A stretch of DNA of 64,000 nucleotides. Origin: Plazaster borealis. Its lineage: Eukaryota; Echinodermata; Asteroidea; Forcipulatida; Labidiasteridae. Numbering within the stretch: the stretch's first letter is position 1; each line of letters starts with the position of its first letter. The notes beneath the pieces were generated by a model. The model saw nothing but the letters and a program-made list of their open reading frames with translations. It did no database searches and was not told the origin of the DNA. The stretch lies in assembly GCA_021014325.1 (NCBI GenBank), contig CM037472.1, forward strand, positions 9,362,001 through 9,426,000. The letters run 5' to 3'. Of the stretch, positions 46,451-57,842 are shown piece after piece. A program made the translations under genes and the position numbers.

Positions 46451-47230
46451 ATAATGCCTATTTCAGTACCCTGACTATTTTGTCCATTGTCAGGGGCAAC
46501 TTTCATTGGATCTTGGTAAACATAAATAGCTGCATACATTTCTTTATTCCTTATGATTAATTGATAAGCATGTCACGCTATTTGACACTTGGTGGAAAAA
46601 ATGCATAGTTTGAGAGTTAAACCCTTGATCATGAGAATAAACCATGAATGGCAATGCATTGTAAAAGGACATGTACCCTGCTCCAAGTTAGACCATCAAT
46701 CCAATCCAATAGCTTCTTCCACAGCATTACAAAGAGCTTTGATTTTCCTCCAACAGGTGACAACTGTTTGAAATGAATTTTTTTAACGAGTTACCCCTGT
46801 GATTAATCAAAGAGAGATTGAGCCCCCATTTCGAAATTTGGCGACTGTGGAATAAGGGACAACAGCTTCTCCTTTTTGTTATATGTTGACTGGTTTCATC
46901 TTTCGAGGCAGCATTGGAATTGATGAATGACCAGAAATGCAAAGAATGCGGTGAAAACGTCACAGCCTGAATGTGCTTCTTTCAAACTCACAAGAATCAA
47001 TAACTGGTAGCCTATTCAATGCTTGCATACTCCCCCATTTCTATTGATTCTTTCTCCGTTTTGATTCCAAATCTGGGGTGAAAGTCATTGCCGACAACAA
47101 AAAAAGGTCTGAAAATAGAATACGTATTTTAGGAGTTGTTACGTTTTTACCGTTTTGGTAACCCCTGGAGTTACAGAATTTAAGTTGCTTTTAGAAACAG
47201 TATCCTCAGCACTTGAGAAATAGATCAAAT
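46451..47230. other. Intron, no element assigned
   Basis: AT-rich, short frames only. Confidence 0.4.
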
Positions 47231-47585
47231 AGCATACTTGTGGCATGTTCGTGGCCGAGCGATCTCGTTCACCGGACCCAAGCTCTGGTGTTGTCAGCAG
47301 CAGAGTGTGGGTTCGAATCCCGGTCATGACACTTGTGCCCTTGAGCAAGGCACTTAACCATAAATGCTTTGTAAAAAGTTGGGAAGGTATTGCATTCTGC
47401 TCTACTAGCCAGGCTCCTAGTGGATGATACCCATGCCTACATCCTTACGGATTGTGAAGGGGGTAACCCTGTTTCCGACCCAGGAGTAGGTTGCAACGTG
47501 CCTCTGATGGCAGTTGATTTGGGTCGACAGCCCAAATCAGGTAAGTGTAGCCCTCATCTTGCAGAGGTCGTCTGACCTTGTGATG
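47231..47585 (+). repeat. tRNA-Leu-derived SINE, third body type
   Basis: Head TTCGTGGCCGAGCGATCTCG with arm GGACCCAAGCTCTGG and B-box GGGTTCGAATCC. The body diverges after GCACTTAACCATAAATGC into CTGCTCTACTAGCCAGGCTC and TTTGGGTCGACAGCCCAAAT. Confidence 0.75.
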
Positions 47586-48313
47586 TTAGGCAATCTCTCA
47601 TAAAACAAAAATTATAATAAAATAAAATACTTTCTTCACCTGAAGAAAATAACAGCTACTTTGTTTTCACCAGGCAGTCAAGAAAGTCTGAATTCAGATA
47701 AGTCTGAAATTTCTCATCCCTGCAAGTTTTTTGCAAAACATCTAAATACAGTTGCCGCCTTCAATCAAATTATCCAGGATTCGAAACAGGGTCCACTGAG
47801 GTGAAAGGTAGGCAAGAAGCCACTGAGGCAACCTAAAAGCCCTGACAACAACTTCCTTTGTTCAAATACACATATAGACAGCATTTGAAGTCTAAACAAC
47901 CGAAAAACAGAGGAAACGTCAAGTCAGATAAAATGAAAAAAAATAAAATAAAGAGTTGAAACAATAACCATTTTGATGTGAGACATTATATAAAATAAAC
48001 CTCTGTAAAAAACCTGATAATTTTTCAGAATGAACATTTTATATGGTGTTCGTTGAATCCTTTAAAGGTCAACTTGAAAGAAATTTACATTATTGTAAAT
48101 GTGTAAACAGGTGCGCAATGATTACAAATTAGTGAGAAAAACTCAATAAAAATTGTTTAACAATTTAAAAAACAAAAACAAATTTGTTATTAATGGGCAA
48201 AAATGCAGAGTTTAACAAACAACTCCAAGTGCTTAGAAATCAAAACAGCACCATAGACTTGATCCAAACAAGAAAATGGAAAAAGCATAGCAATGAAGAT
48301 ATACAACCTTCAT
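47586..48313. other. Intron; one SINE head fragment
   Basis: A minus-strand tRNA-like head (GGTCCACTGAGGTGAAAGGT with GGATTCGAAACAG) at about 47768-47830 belongs to the family at 61565. The rest is AT-rich and unassigned. Confidence 0.5.
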
Positions 48314-48356
48314 CCAGTCCGTGTTGTGACCTATTTTACGTCACAACACGGACTGG
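48314..48356. repeat. Hairpin with 17-bp perfect stem
   Basis: CCAGTCCGTGTTGTGAC, a 9-nt loop, then GTCACAACACGGACTGG. Confidence 0.85.
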
Positions 48357-48384
48357 TTTTCTTTTTGCAAACGTTGTAAAGGGC

Positions 48385-48630
48385 ACTTCCATTAAAGTCT
48401 GTGAGAAAATGTTTGAAAGGGGCACCGAGGCCAAGACCAGGGCAACAGAGACCATGGTCTCCGTGGCCTCCATGTAATTCCAGGGGTCGATTTCACAAAA
48501 CTCTTCCTAACTTAGGACTAGTCCTAGGCAATGCTAAGAGATAGGACTAGTCTTAAGTTAAGACCAGTTACTGGTCCTAACTTCAGATAAGACTAGTCTT
48601 ATCTTTTTGTGAAATCGGCCCCAGGCCTTG
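48385..48630 (-). mobile_element. Family C MITE interrupted by a foldback
   Basis: GGGCACTTCCATTAAAG, GAGGCCAAGACCAGGGCAAC and CTCCATGTAATTCCAG are family C in minus orientation. The terminal AGGCCT reappears only after the foldback at 48483-48622. Confidence 0.65.
48483..48622. mobile_element. GATTTCACAAA foldback MITE
   Basis: GGGTCGATTTCACAAAA mirrors TTTTTGTGAAATCGGCCC. The interior repeats TAGGACTAGTCCTA and AGACTAGTCTTA motifs. It sits inside the end of a family C copy. Confidence 0.75.
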
Positions 48631-50247
48631 CTACATGTGATGTCAACAGGTTCAATAGCCTGAAAGTGGCTATTTTTGTGCACTACAACAATCCAGCTCA
48701 AGATCGAGATGGGGTAAACAGCACATTCTGTGCATCTGATTTCACTGAGTGCGGACTACCGATGAATCGTCCCGGTAATCGTCATTGTCTTGTCTCATGG
48801 GGAAAACCACTGAAAGATGTCCACAAGATGATAAGGCCGTTTTCTAATTGCTGCATGTGTTTCGTCTTTATCCGCGCTGATCAACAGATCCCACAATGGG
48901 TTTTAACAAGACAGCTATCTGTATGTCTGCGGTGTGTAGCAACGCTACAGGATACACATTTATCTTATCAGTGATACCATTGCCTCCTCCTGAGATCCTG
49001 TCAGACAACCCAATTAAAAGTACGCTGACATTCCAAAGGGTCTCACCTCAGATGGCTTGATCTGTCTTCTTCTCGTTACCATTATTTTACCCAGACTGAC
49101 TTTATCCCCCCTTTCCTCAGCCACTTCCATAATTGCCCCCTTGAAAACAATCAAAGATGACAGTGATGATATGCGTCAGATCCAGGGACTTTATTAAAGA
49201 GGATTTATTAATGACCGGTTCCAAAGCTTTCTCAGAGCTCTTCTTAACCCCCCCCCCCTTCCCCTTCCACTGAACATTAGTTTGTAAACTGATAATGCCA
49301 CCCACTCAGCTACAATTTCAACTCTATCCATAACACATTCACACCCAGAGGGGACCAAAGTTGTTTTTCATGGGTGCTGATGAGTACTCGGTTAATTTGA
49401 TGTGTCAGCGCAAGTGTCAAAAGAGCCATCGCCGGACAAGTTCACCGGAATGTTTTCCATTTGGCAGGCATGGGGGAACAATTACACCTGGCCATCACTT
49501 GGGGCATTCTGTCTGTCAGTACACCATGCCAGGGACCACAGAAGATAAACTCAAGTTTGCCACTTAATTTATTAAACTTCCACTGTTTTCCATCACCGTA
49601 ATAATAATATCTTCTTCAATTACTGCCCGTAACTATGTTAAGTGATTCTCGCAATAAGCTTTAAGCATTACAGCGGGCTAGAGTCTACTATGATATTCCC
49701 GTCACGGTTTTCAAAGGCTGATGACAAAGCTTAGCAGAGGTACATGAAGATCACTCAACGCAGAATCTTACAAAGAGCTCGGGGAGGTGGGGAGCAATGG
49801 TTTCATTACAATCACCACAATCGAATAAGTGATTTGGCGGCTGGTCCAAATGTCCTACAAATGTGAGCCAGGTATATGAATGTGAAATTTGAAACCCGGC
49901 AGCTCCTATGACCCACTCGACCTGGGGAGCGAAAAATGACTTGCATTTCCAAAAGCTTGACTTGGAAAGTACAGCCATTACATATGTCAGGAAGTGCAAG
50001 TTATTTTAGTGATGTGTTTTCTTGTTGACAAGTTCAGGTGCTCTGCAATGCAGGTGAGTGCCCCCGCCCCCCCAAGGAAAAAGAGAAGAAGAAAAAAAAG
50101 AGACAAGTCAGGAACTAAAAAAGGGAGTCTGTACAGACATCAATTAGTTGTCAAAAAAATAGCCACGTTTCACAAAGTTTGTGTCACTGATGTACAATCT
50201 ACTACTTCCTTTAAACACCCCCTCTACATGTATAAACAGAAAATAAC
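48631..50247. other. Intron, repeat-poor
   Basis: No repeat recognised apart from a C-run at about 49247-49257. A 121-codon plus frame at 48609-48974 and smaller frames lack splice support. Being repeat-poor inside a repeat-rich intron, it is a candidate for conserved noncoding sequence. Confidence 0.4.
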
Positions 50248-50408
50248 AGGCCTGGAATTATATGGAGGCCACGGAGGCCATCTGTTGCCCCTGGTCTTGG
50301 CCTCGGTGCCCCTTCAAAAGTTTCCCATAGACTTTCAGATTTTCCAATGGAAGTGCCCTTTGCAAAATGAAAATGGCCTTGCCCTCTCAAAGATAAAATT
50401 CCAGGCCT
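50248..50408 (+). mobile_element. Family C MITE
   Basis: AGGCCTGGAATTATATGGAG and AAAATTCCAGGCCT are the inverted ends. The interior CCCTGGTCTTGGCCTCGGTG and CCCATAGACTTTCAG match 21339-21507. Confidence 0.8.
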
Positions 50409-52672
50409 GGAATAAGAGCTGCAGAAATTATGAAATTCCCTATTTGAATCTGCTAAAAACGAATGACTTGCTTTCCTTTTGAAATCTGTTGTAGCTGGAG
50501 CTTTCCCCATCTTTGCATCGACCTGCTTCTTGAAGCATACTTGTCGACCGAAAAGTACAACAATATTGGACTCATGGTAACTTTTTGTAAAATGACATCA
50601 GAAAAAAATAATACTTATTAATTTTGAAGGAAGTGTAGACACAATATGGATTTGTGATGTAACACCACAAATAGTTTAATAATGATAATAATAAAAACAA
50701 TAACATATTTATAAAAAACCTTATGCAAGGGCCTCAAGATACTTCACAGATAAAATACAAAAGCAAAAAAGTAAGTAAAAAGTAAGCCAGAATAAAAGTT
50801 ACAAGAAAAAAGTAAGTAAAATCTATAAGCAAAAAACCTATAGGCCCTTAAAAATACAAGTACTAGAAACATACATTACATGTAGGCCTACATATGTAAT
50901 TTAAAAAATAACAGCCAAGAGACAATTAGCTACAAAATACAACAGTTCAATGAAATGAGTTTGCTGTCCACCATGTCTTTGTAAGAAATTACCAATTATA
51001 ACATGCAAAGTTGGTTTTCTTCGAGTTTGGAAAACTTAGACAAAGACAGTGACCCCATCGATCGACTAGTGTTTGGAAGCCATGGGTTCAAAGCAGAGTT
51101 TGTAAATCACTGAGCGAGGTTAAATCAAACCACAGTCTCGCGAGAACATCGCCCGTTTCGCGAGAATCGCGGAGAGAGTCGGAACGCTGTCATCCCGACA
51201 AACATTTAACGTCTTGTCCACAAGTCTACTGAGTGAAAGGGTTAGCCTGAGATGAAATGTCATTATAGATACAAGTGATTTAGTATTAGGACATATTGTA
51301 AAGTAAATTGGTACACCCGTAGAGGCTGCATATTTCCCTCTGGGAAGCTTGAGGAGGTTTCTTAGCAATGAAATAAATGACCTACTGACAGGGTTAATAT
51401 AAATGCCACTACATAAGTGTCCACCATTATTATTTTGACTTATGGGTTCTTTTGAGGGGGGAATCATAATATAATCGCAAGTTTACTTTGATCCAGTTCA
51501 CAGGAAGGGAATGTTGTTATACTGCCAAATGAGCAACCACAAAAAGAAGCTCCGGAGCAAACAGTTGGCAAAAATATGATACAAATTGATTACATAATTC
51601 AGGGTCACAATAACCAGTCTGCACCAAGAAAGATTTCATTTCTATTCCTGAAATTTCTATTCCCCTTTCTGGGGTCATTAGGAGTTCAATCTGGTGTTTG
51701 AATGTGTTGAAATCTGACAATAACTACGTATGTTGACAAATGGGTCCACCTGCACATATCTGACAACTTGTTGTAGTGAGATATGTCAGTATTGGAGGAG
51801 GGAGGGATGGAAGGGCTTCTAGTGATCATGTCTCTAATGGGTGGTATGGACTTGAGGGCTGGTACTAGTATGAACTTTATATTTAGCGAGCTTTCAGATA
51901 CAACCTAATCAAAATTGCCAATCCTGTGTGTGGTCTTTAAATTTGTCAAGAAACACCGACTGTTTTAGAAGAAGTCATCTACAGTTTTTGACCACTTCAT
52001 ACATTAATCAACCAATCCATTAATAAGATGAGTCCAAGCTCAGAGTCAGAAGATCTGAGGGTAAGCTGTTGGCTCGACAGATATGAACCAATGTACTATA
52101 CTCTTCCAATTGAAACCAGCAAGCTTTGACTTTGCCGCTAGATGCCAAGCATACGCATCTGGCCCGTAGTGAGTAATTCAATCAATGCAATAAACTCCTC
52201 CAAAAAGCCTACATGGCATTTGTTGAATTCCAAACAAATATGCAATAATCATCAAGATATGTGTAATAGGATGTTAGAGGATCAGGGAATTTAGTTTTCT
52301 TTAATTGTATAAATTGCAGGCAGATGTGTGTTTTTTTTTTCTTTCCATTTTCCATTCTGGAAATTAGTTTATTCCAACGAGTGCTGTTGATGTCAAATAG
52401 TATCTCGCAAAACAAGCTTGTGAAGTTTCTCGTAGTTTTCCATTAGAAAATGTGAACTTTTTTATTCAAGGAAAAAGCAAATAATCGATTCAATATTTTG
52501 TGGATGATTTTTCACAATTTGTAAGGATCAAAATAAATTATTTATGATTGGTTTATAAAAAACAAAAGGAATAAAAAACTTGAAAAGTAAACAGACGAAG
52601 ATGCAGTTTGACCTTAAAAAAAACAAAAAACATCAAAGTTCCAGTAACATATATGTAATACAAAATACACTT
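50409..52672. other. Intron, mostly unassigned
   Basis: A fragment of the CAAGATACTTCACAGATAAA repeat lies at about 50665-50790. The 115-codon minus frame at 51120-51467 was not convincing. Confidence 0.4.
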
Positions 52673-52860
52673 GGGGTGGCAAGGGTGGCTAGTGCGTAAA
52701 ACGCTTGTCTCTCACCACTGTAGCCCTGGTTCAATTCCCTGCCTGTCTGGTCAAAATACTTGTGCCCTTCAGCAAGATACTTTTTTATCCTCCAGAAGGG
52801 GCATAAGGCTTAGGTCCCGTGTTCCAGGATAGGTAGTGCACATAAGAACTCAGAACACTG
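52673..52860 (+). repeat. tRNA-derived SINE, separate family
   Basis: The head GGTGGCAAGGGTGGCTAGTG is followed by the B-box CTGGTTCAATTCC (52728-52738). The body has CTTGTGCCCTTCAGCAAG and ends near AAGAACTCAGAACAC. Confidence 0.65.
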
Positions 52861-52930
52861 ATAGTGGAAGAGTGCATGTACAGGGGCTATCTCAGGTTTG
52901 TCCGGTTCATTGCAAGCACCCTTGTCTACT

Positions 52931-53167
52931 GGGCCCAATTTCATGGCTCTGCTTACCGTAAGCAAAGAATCGGTGCTTACAGAAGCAGGGAATTCCGTGC
53001 TTATGTCAACCGTATTTCACAGGTAAGCAGGGAATTTTCGTATTCCACGCTACTAGGCATTCTTTGCTTACTAAGCTAGCGCAGATATTCTACGCTTGCC
53101 CTGTAAGCGAAGAATGGTGATCACAAGCGCAGAATTTGGCGGTAAGCAGAGCCTCGAAATTGTGCCC
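52931..53167. mobile_element. Family A foldback MITE, GCTTACCGTAAGC variant
   Basis: GGGCCCAATTTCATGGCTCT and GCTTACCG mirror CGGTAAGCAGAGCCTCGAAA and TTGTGCCC. Multiple CGCTTAC/GTAAGC motifs lie inside. Confidence 0.7.
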
Positions 53168-53186
53168 AAGTTTCCTCAGGTGTCCC

Positions 53187-53310
53187 AGCCTGGAATTTCA
53201 TCTTTGAGGGGGCAAGGCCATTTTCATTTTGCAAAGGGCACTTCCTTGGGAAAAAAGACAAGGGCAACAGAGGCCGTGAAATTCGTGGCCTCTGTGTAAT
53301 TCATGGCCTG
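53187..53310 (-). mobile_element. Family C MITE, inverted orientation
   Basis: AGCCTGGAATTTCATCTTTG to GTGTAATTCATGGCCTG with the interior AAAGGGCACTTCC. It lies 20 bp from the family A copy. Confidence 0.7.
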
Positions 53311-54018
53311 GGCTTCCGATTTACAGTGACTAAGTTCGCTTTTGCGGCATTCTTAGTTTCATTACCAGAAGTAAAATAATAGTAGTAAGGTTTTCACTAA
53401 ATAGTTCCATTTGTTCCCGCCATTCTATTTTGCAGAATCCAACCACCTTTGATTATAGAACAAGTTTAAACGTACAAAACAAGTCGTTGAACTTTACATT
53501 TAAAAAAATTCACATTAACTCAAAGACTGTGTTCTCCATACAAAAATAAAAGAAGAAAACAGACCTTGAAGTTTGTTTTGGGGCTGAAACAACCACAGAT
53601 AATCTAATAATTAACTCATCCATCTCCTTCAAACATTTATGACTCTTTCTGATGACCTACGTGGATCTGCAAGTTCAAGGTCCTATAGAAAAATAACTTT
53701 TAACCAATTAGGTTGATGTTTAAAACCAAAATGATTGCACGCGAACCACACACAACCCCACAAGATTTAAGATTTTAACCTGTTGTTTTTACGTTCGTGC
53801 GAGACCACGCCCCATGTCAAGCAACGTACAAGACAGAATCTTAACTTCCCACCTACAATTATTTCAAAACAACCCTGTAGTTAATCAAAGACTGTATTAG
53901 ATTTTTGACTTGGTAATAATAAAAAATGCAAACATCTCAGTTGAGTTTTCTAGTAAGGTTGGTATACAAAACAAGCATAGCTTCCTTTTAGGCAAATGAC
54001 CCACAATGAGAGGCTGAA
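53311..54018. other. Intron, no element assigned
   Basis: AT-rich, no supported frame. Confidence 0.4.
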
Positions 54019-54477
54019 TGATAGGGTGATAGAATGGTTTTTGTCAACGCAATGCTGATTTATTATAGACAGAATTATAAAGAAAGATACGATAAAAGTC
54101 ACATGTGAAAGTGTCAGCTGAATACAGTGTCTATTTGCTGAGAAAACAGCAACAAAACAACTTTCACAGTATGTTCACACTATCGTTGAATTAATCCGTG
54201 CTTAGCGAGCGTGAGGGCGGGTACCAACCGCATCTCTGGCCGCAGCATTCACGAACAGACACCAACCCTCAGAAATCTGAGGAAACGATTCATGCATGAA
54301 TTGTTTCTCAGATTCAAAATGTTCCTTGGTGAAAAATTATCCAAACCATTTTACTTCTAAGGGAATGCTTTTTCAAAATGGTTTATACTATATCAACAGC
54401 TGCAGTGCTTCTTACCGAGTAAGTTTTTATGGTCATTAATTGTTGGAGTGTTTATCAATCTATGACCCCACCTTTAC
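54019..54477 (+). mobile_element. Full-length family E MITE with hairpin
   Basis: TGATAGGGTGATAGAATGG and CAATCTATGACCCCACCTTT are the ends. Blocks are shared with 34603-35053. The hairpin ATCTGAGGAAACGATTC...GAATTGTTTCTCAGAT lies at 54275-54313. Confidence 0.8.
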
Positions 54478-54540
54478 TAATAAAGTCAATGAAATATCAA
54501 TAACCATTGAAGTAAAGCAAAAGGACTACTGATCTACTGG

Positions 54541-54761
54541 TTAACTCTTTCACACGCCGACCTGTAGCGAAAAATAGTTGTATAACGGAAAAAAAAAGAG
54601 CACACAGCCACACAGTTTTCAGAATGGGAAAGAGGACTCTTGAGGGTGCTATTGTGATCTGTTTTTTGGGGGGTCGCCATTTGCACAAAAAATGAGTAAA
54701 CAATTAATGTGTTCATATGGATCAATTTATCACTAAAATAAATGGTGCATGAAAGGGTTAA
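54541..54761. mobile_element. Second piggyBac-like TTAA MITE
   Basis: TTAA flanks both ends. The inverted ends are CTCTTTCACACGCC and GGTGCATGAAAGGG. It lies between a full family E copy and a duplicated family E right end. Confidence 0.65.
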
Positions 54762-54871
54762 TTCTTTTTCAAAATAGTTTATACTAACAACAGCTGCAGT
54801 GCTTATTACCGAGTAAGTTTTTATGCTCATTAATTTTTGGAGTATTTATCAATCTATGACCCTACCTTTAA
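54762..54871 (+). mobile_element. Right-end fragment of family E
   Basis: AAAATAGTTTATACTAACAA to CAATCTATGACCCTACCTTT repeats the last 110 bp of the neighbouring copy. Confidence 0.7.
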
Positions 54872-55264
54872 GAAAAGAGTCCCGACGCCTTCATTTTGAA
54901 AGAAAAATGTATGGTCAGTCACGTATTAGGCATTTACTGTTAATAGCCAATCCCTTCGGATATTCCATGCTAAGAACAGTGATCAGCACTACAAGTGTAC
55001 TTCCAATATCGACGGGACAATAATGCGGAGGGGAAATGAAGGCAGAATTGGCTGATTGCAGCTGAGCATCATAACCCATTTGGACATTAACTTTAATTGT
55101 ATTAAGTTATTATGGAAGTGCTAGAGGCAATGTTTGTGTTTTTGTACAAGTACAATGTACATGGGATTGAGTGTACACAGTGCAATGTAACCTTGCAGTC
55201 ACTTATGATTATATGTACACATAGAGCAGATGTTCAGATTGGGGGTTAGGTTGAAATTTAAGAA
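54872..55264. other. Intron, no element assigned
   Basis: Nothing recognised. Confidence 0.4.
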
Positions 55265-55735
55265 AGTAAACATGATCAAAAGGTTTTGGAGTTAGGAACA
55301 GAATAATGACAACGTGCTAAGCATTTATATAGTGCTTCTCTAAAACATGATCAAAAGGTATAAACATGATCAAAAGGTTTTGGAGTTAGGGACGGAATAT
55401 TGACAATGTGCTAAGCATTTATATAGTACTTCTCTAAAACATGATCAAAAGGTAAACATGATCAAAAGGTTTTGGAGTAAGGAGCAGAATATTGACAACG
55501 CGCTAAGCATTTACATAGTGCTTCTCTAAAACATGATCAAAAGGTATAAACATGATCAAAAGGTTTTGGAGTAAGGAGCAGAATATTGACAACGCGCTAA
55601 GCATTTATATAGTGCTTCTCTAAAACATGATCAAAAGGTATAAACATGATCAAAAGGTTTTGGAGTAAGGAGCAGAATATTGACAACGCGCTAAGCATTT
55701 ATATAGTGCTTCTCTCAAGGAATGAAGCACTTCAC
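55265..55735 (+). repeat. 94-bp tandem repeat, five copies
   Basis: CATGATCAAAAGGTTTTGGA starts units at 55271, 55365, 55457, 55551 and 55645. Each unit carries TGCTAAGCATTTATATAGTG. The last unit continues into CAAGGAATGAAGCACTTCAC, so the unit includes the start of a dispersed CTTCACA-type repeat. Confidence 0.85.
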
Positions 55736-56641
55736 ATACAATTAAAATATCAAAACACTTAAAAAACAATACAAACATTTAAATGCTTAATGCTAAATAT
55801 TCAAAAATACTTAACAATATATATTTAAAATTATCAGTCTCTTGAAATCAAATCCAATATGTTTTGGTAGGCTAGCCATTTTTGAACCATGCCCATATAA
55901 AATGAAAACACCCCCAGAACGAGTCAACTGGCAACTCAATCTTGGAAAAGGGGCATTTATAACTAAACAAACTAGGACTTGTGTAGAGCTACCAACATTT
56001 GCATCTTGTATTCAGGGAGATTTTGGACAACCATCAGTGAAATATTTATAATAACATGTACATGTACTGTGATTCAACATGATAGGGAAAAAGTTAACAT
56101 AATCAGGGAGTTTTTCAAATTTGCTTGTGAAAGATTGGTTTATTTTCAGGGAACTTTCTGCAGAAACAGTCTAGTTGACAGCTCCATGGATTGCACATGA
56201 CGTCATTGAACACCATCTTTGATGACTACCAATGGCAAGGTGCACGCGTGTACATGCTGCCCAGGACTCTCAGCCAATGATAGCCTTTCACACACATGCA
56301 CGTTTCATCAAGGATGGCAGCCAATGCAAGGGGTCTATACCCCAGGTTGAATGTCAACAATCTCAGTGCATGATAGTGGACCATTTTTGCAACATTTCCC
56401 AAAGGCAATGACCTTCAAATCTTCAATTTAAAGACAAGTTTGTGTGTTTACAATTTATTCACGTGGCTTGGCGCATGATTTTTTTGTTTTAGTGTATCGC
56501 CCCCTGACTGAATTCAAAACACTCACAGTGTCATAGGCAGATGTATACCCCCTCCCCAACACCCACAACCATCTCCAATAATGAACAGAACACATGTCAA
56601 CACATGTGACCTGCCAACAATGATGACCCGGGGACAAATTC
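55736..56641. other. Intron, no element assigned
   Basis: Two short plus frames only. Confidence 0.4.
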
Positions 56642-56643
56642 AT

Positions 56644-56644
56644 C

Positions 56645-56675
<31 letters not shown>
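56644..56675 (+). repeat. (ATT)n microsatellite
   Basis: About 10 ATT units, possibly the tail of a lost SINE. Confidence 0.85.
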
Positions 56676-56678
<3 letters not shown>

Positions 56679-56759
56679 TTCTGGTAATGAAACCAAGGAT
56701 GCCTCACAAGTGAACTTAATCACTGTAGCTCGCAAGCCTGAGGAAACCTGTAAATAAGG

Positions 56760-57022
56760 GTGCTTGCAATGTGAACCAGAAACACCGGGGTTAAACCCCT
56801 ACTCTTCCACGATAAGTGTTCTGGGTTCTTTTACGTGCACTACCAGTCCTAGTACACGGGACCAACGGCTTTACGTCCCATCCGAAGGACGAAGCATGTG
56901 GTTAAGTGTCTTGCTTAAGGACACAAGTGTCACGACTGGGATTCGAACCCACACTCTGCTGATCTCTGCTGATCAGAAACACCAGAGCTTGAGTTCGGTG
57001 TTATCCGCTCAGCCACGACACG
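56760..57022 (-). repeat. tRNA-Leu-derived SINE, second body type, well preserved
   Basis: Minus-strand head GTCGTGGCTGAGCGGATAAC, arm GAACTCAAGCTCTGGTG, B-box GGGTTCGAATCC. The body has CGGATGGGACGTAAAGCCG and GTAGTGCACGTAAAAGAACC. A CTCTGCTGAT duplication occurs in the arm region. Confidence 0.8.
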
Positions 57023-57600
57023 CCACAAAGTTATCATGCAAGGCTGGACCAGTTGTTTCCATAAGAATAACAACAATATATATTTCTAGTACCTCGAGGG
57101 CACACCTGTGTTTCCTTAAAAAGAAAACTGATTGAAAACCTGTATGGTACAAAATATGGACACTTATTGAGGGAGTCATGGGTGGGTAGAGGTGTTTATT
57201 ATGGGCTTATTCGGTTGTCAATGATAAAGGTACATGTAGACCTTTGGAAGGGAGGAGAGACTACAGCCCCAGGGTGATTGCAGTAGACAGAATGAACCAC
57301 GGGCAGGGGAAATATGATGTCAAACTCAATGGGGGTAGATAGGGAGTATTGTTATGATGATTCCAGTTGGCACACATGTGGACTGTGTTATGATGGGAGC
57401 AATAATGGATGCTAATAGGATTGTTTGACCCTAGGGGTGTGGTGACTGTTTCAACACCGCTAGATTTGCCGACAAAGTCTGTCAGTTGGATCATAGTACC
57501 GCATTTACCGACAAATACATATTTCAAAGGAATTCTTTTCATGAAGAGGGTTCATAAAAGTGCATGCACTTTTTTAACTTGTGAAATTTTGTTTTCCCTG

Positions 57601-57842
57601 GGCCGAATTTCATAGAGCTGCTAAGCACAACAATGTGCTTAGCATGAAATTTCTTCCTTGATAAAAACAGGATTATCAACCCAATTTCCATGTGTTGCAT
57701 ATTGTTTGTTACTGGTATTCAGCTGTTGTTTGCTTATCCTGAAAATCACATGGAAATTTGGTTGGTAATCCTGTTTTTATCAAGGAAGAAATTTCATGCT
57801 AAGCAAATTGTTGTGCTTAGCAGCTCTATGAGATTGTGCCCA
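57601..57842. mobile_element. Family A foldback MITE, near-perfect 95-bp arms
   Basis: Left TTCATAGAGCTGCTAAGCAC and TTCCTTGATAAAAACAGGAT are mirrored by ATCCTGTTTTTATCAAGGAA and GTGCTTAGCAGCTCTATGAG, with few mismatches and a 60-bp centre. It is the clearest foldback copy in the window. Confidence 0.85.

Noticed and set aside
48609..48974. 121-codon plus-strand frame
   Set aside because: It starts inside a foldback MITE, has no acceptor or donor support and no recognised domain, although it is one of the longer frames.
49994..50482. 162-codon plus-strand frame, longest in the window
   Set aside because: Its second half lies in a family C MITE and its middle is a lysine-rich A/G tract, so it is not a real gene.
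51120..51467. 115-codon minus-strand frame
   Set aside because: No acceptor, partner exon or recognisable domain.
55265..55735. CRISPR-like array
   Set aside because: Whole 94-bp units repeat with no variable spacers, and this is animal DNA. The 23-bp array at the left edge is likewise a minisatellite.
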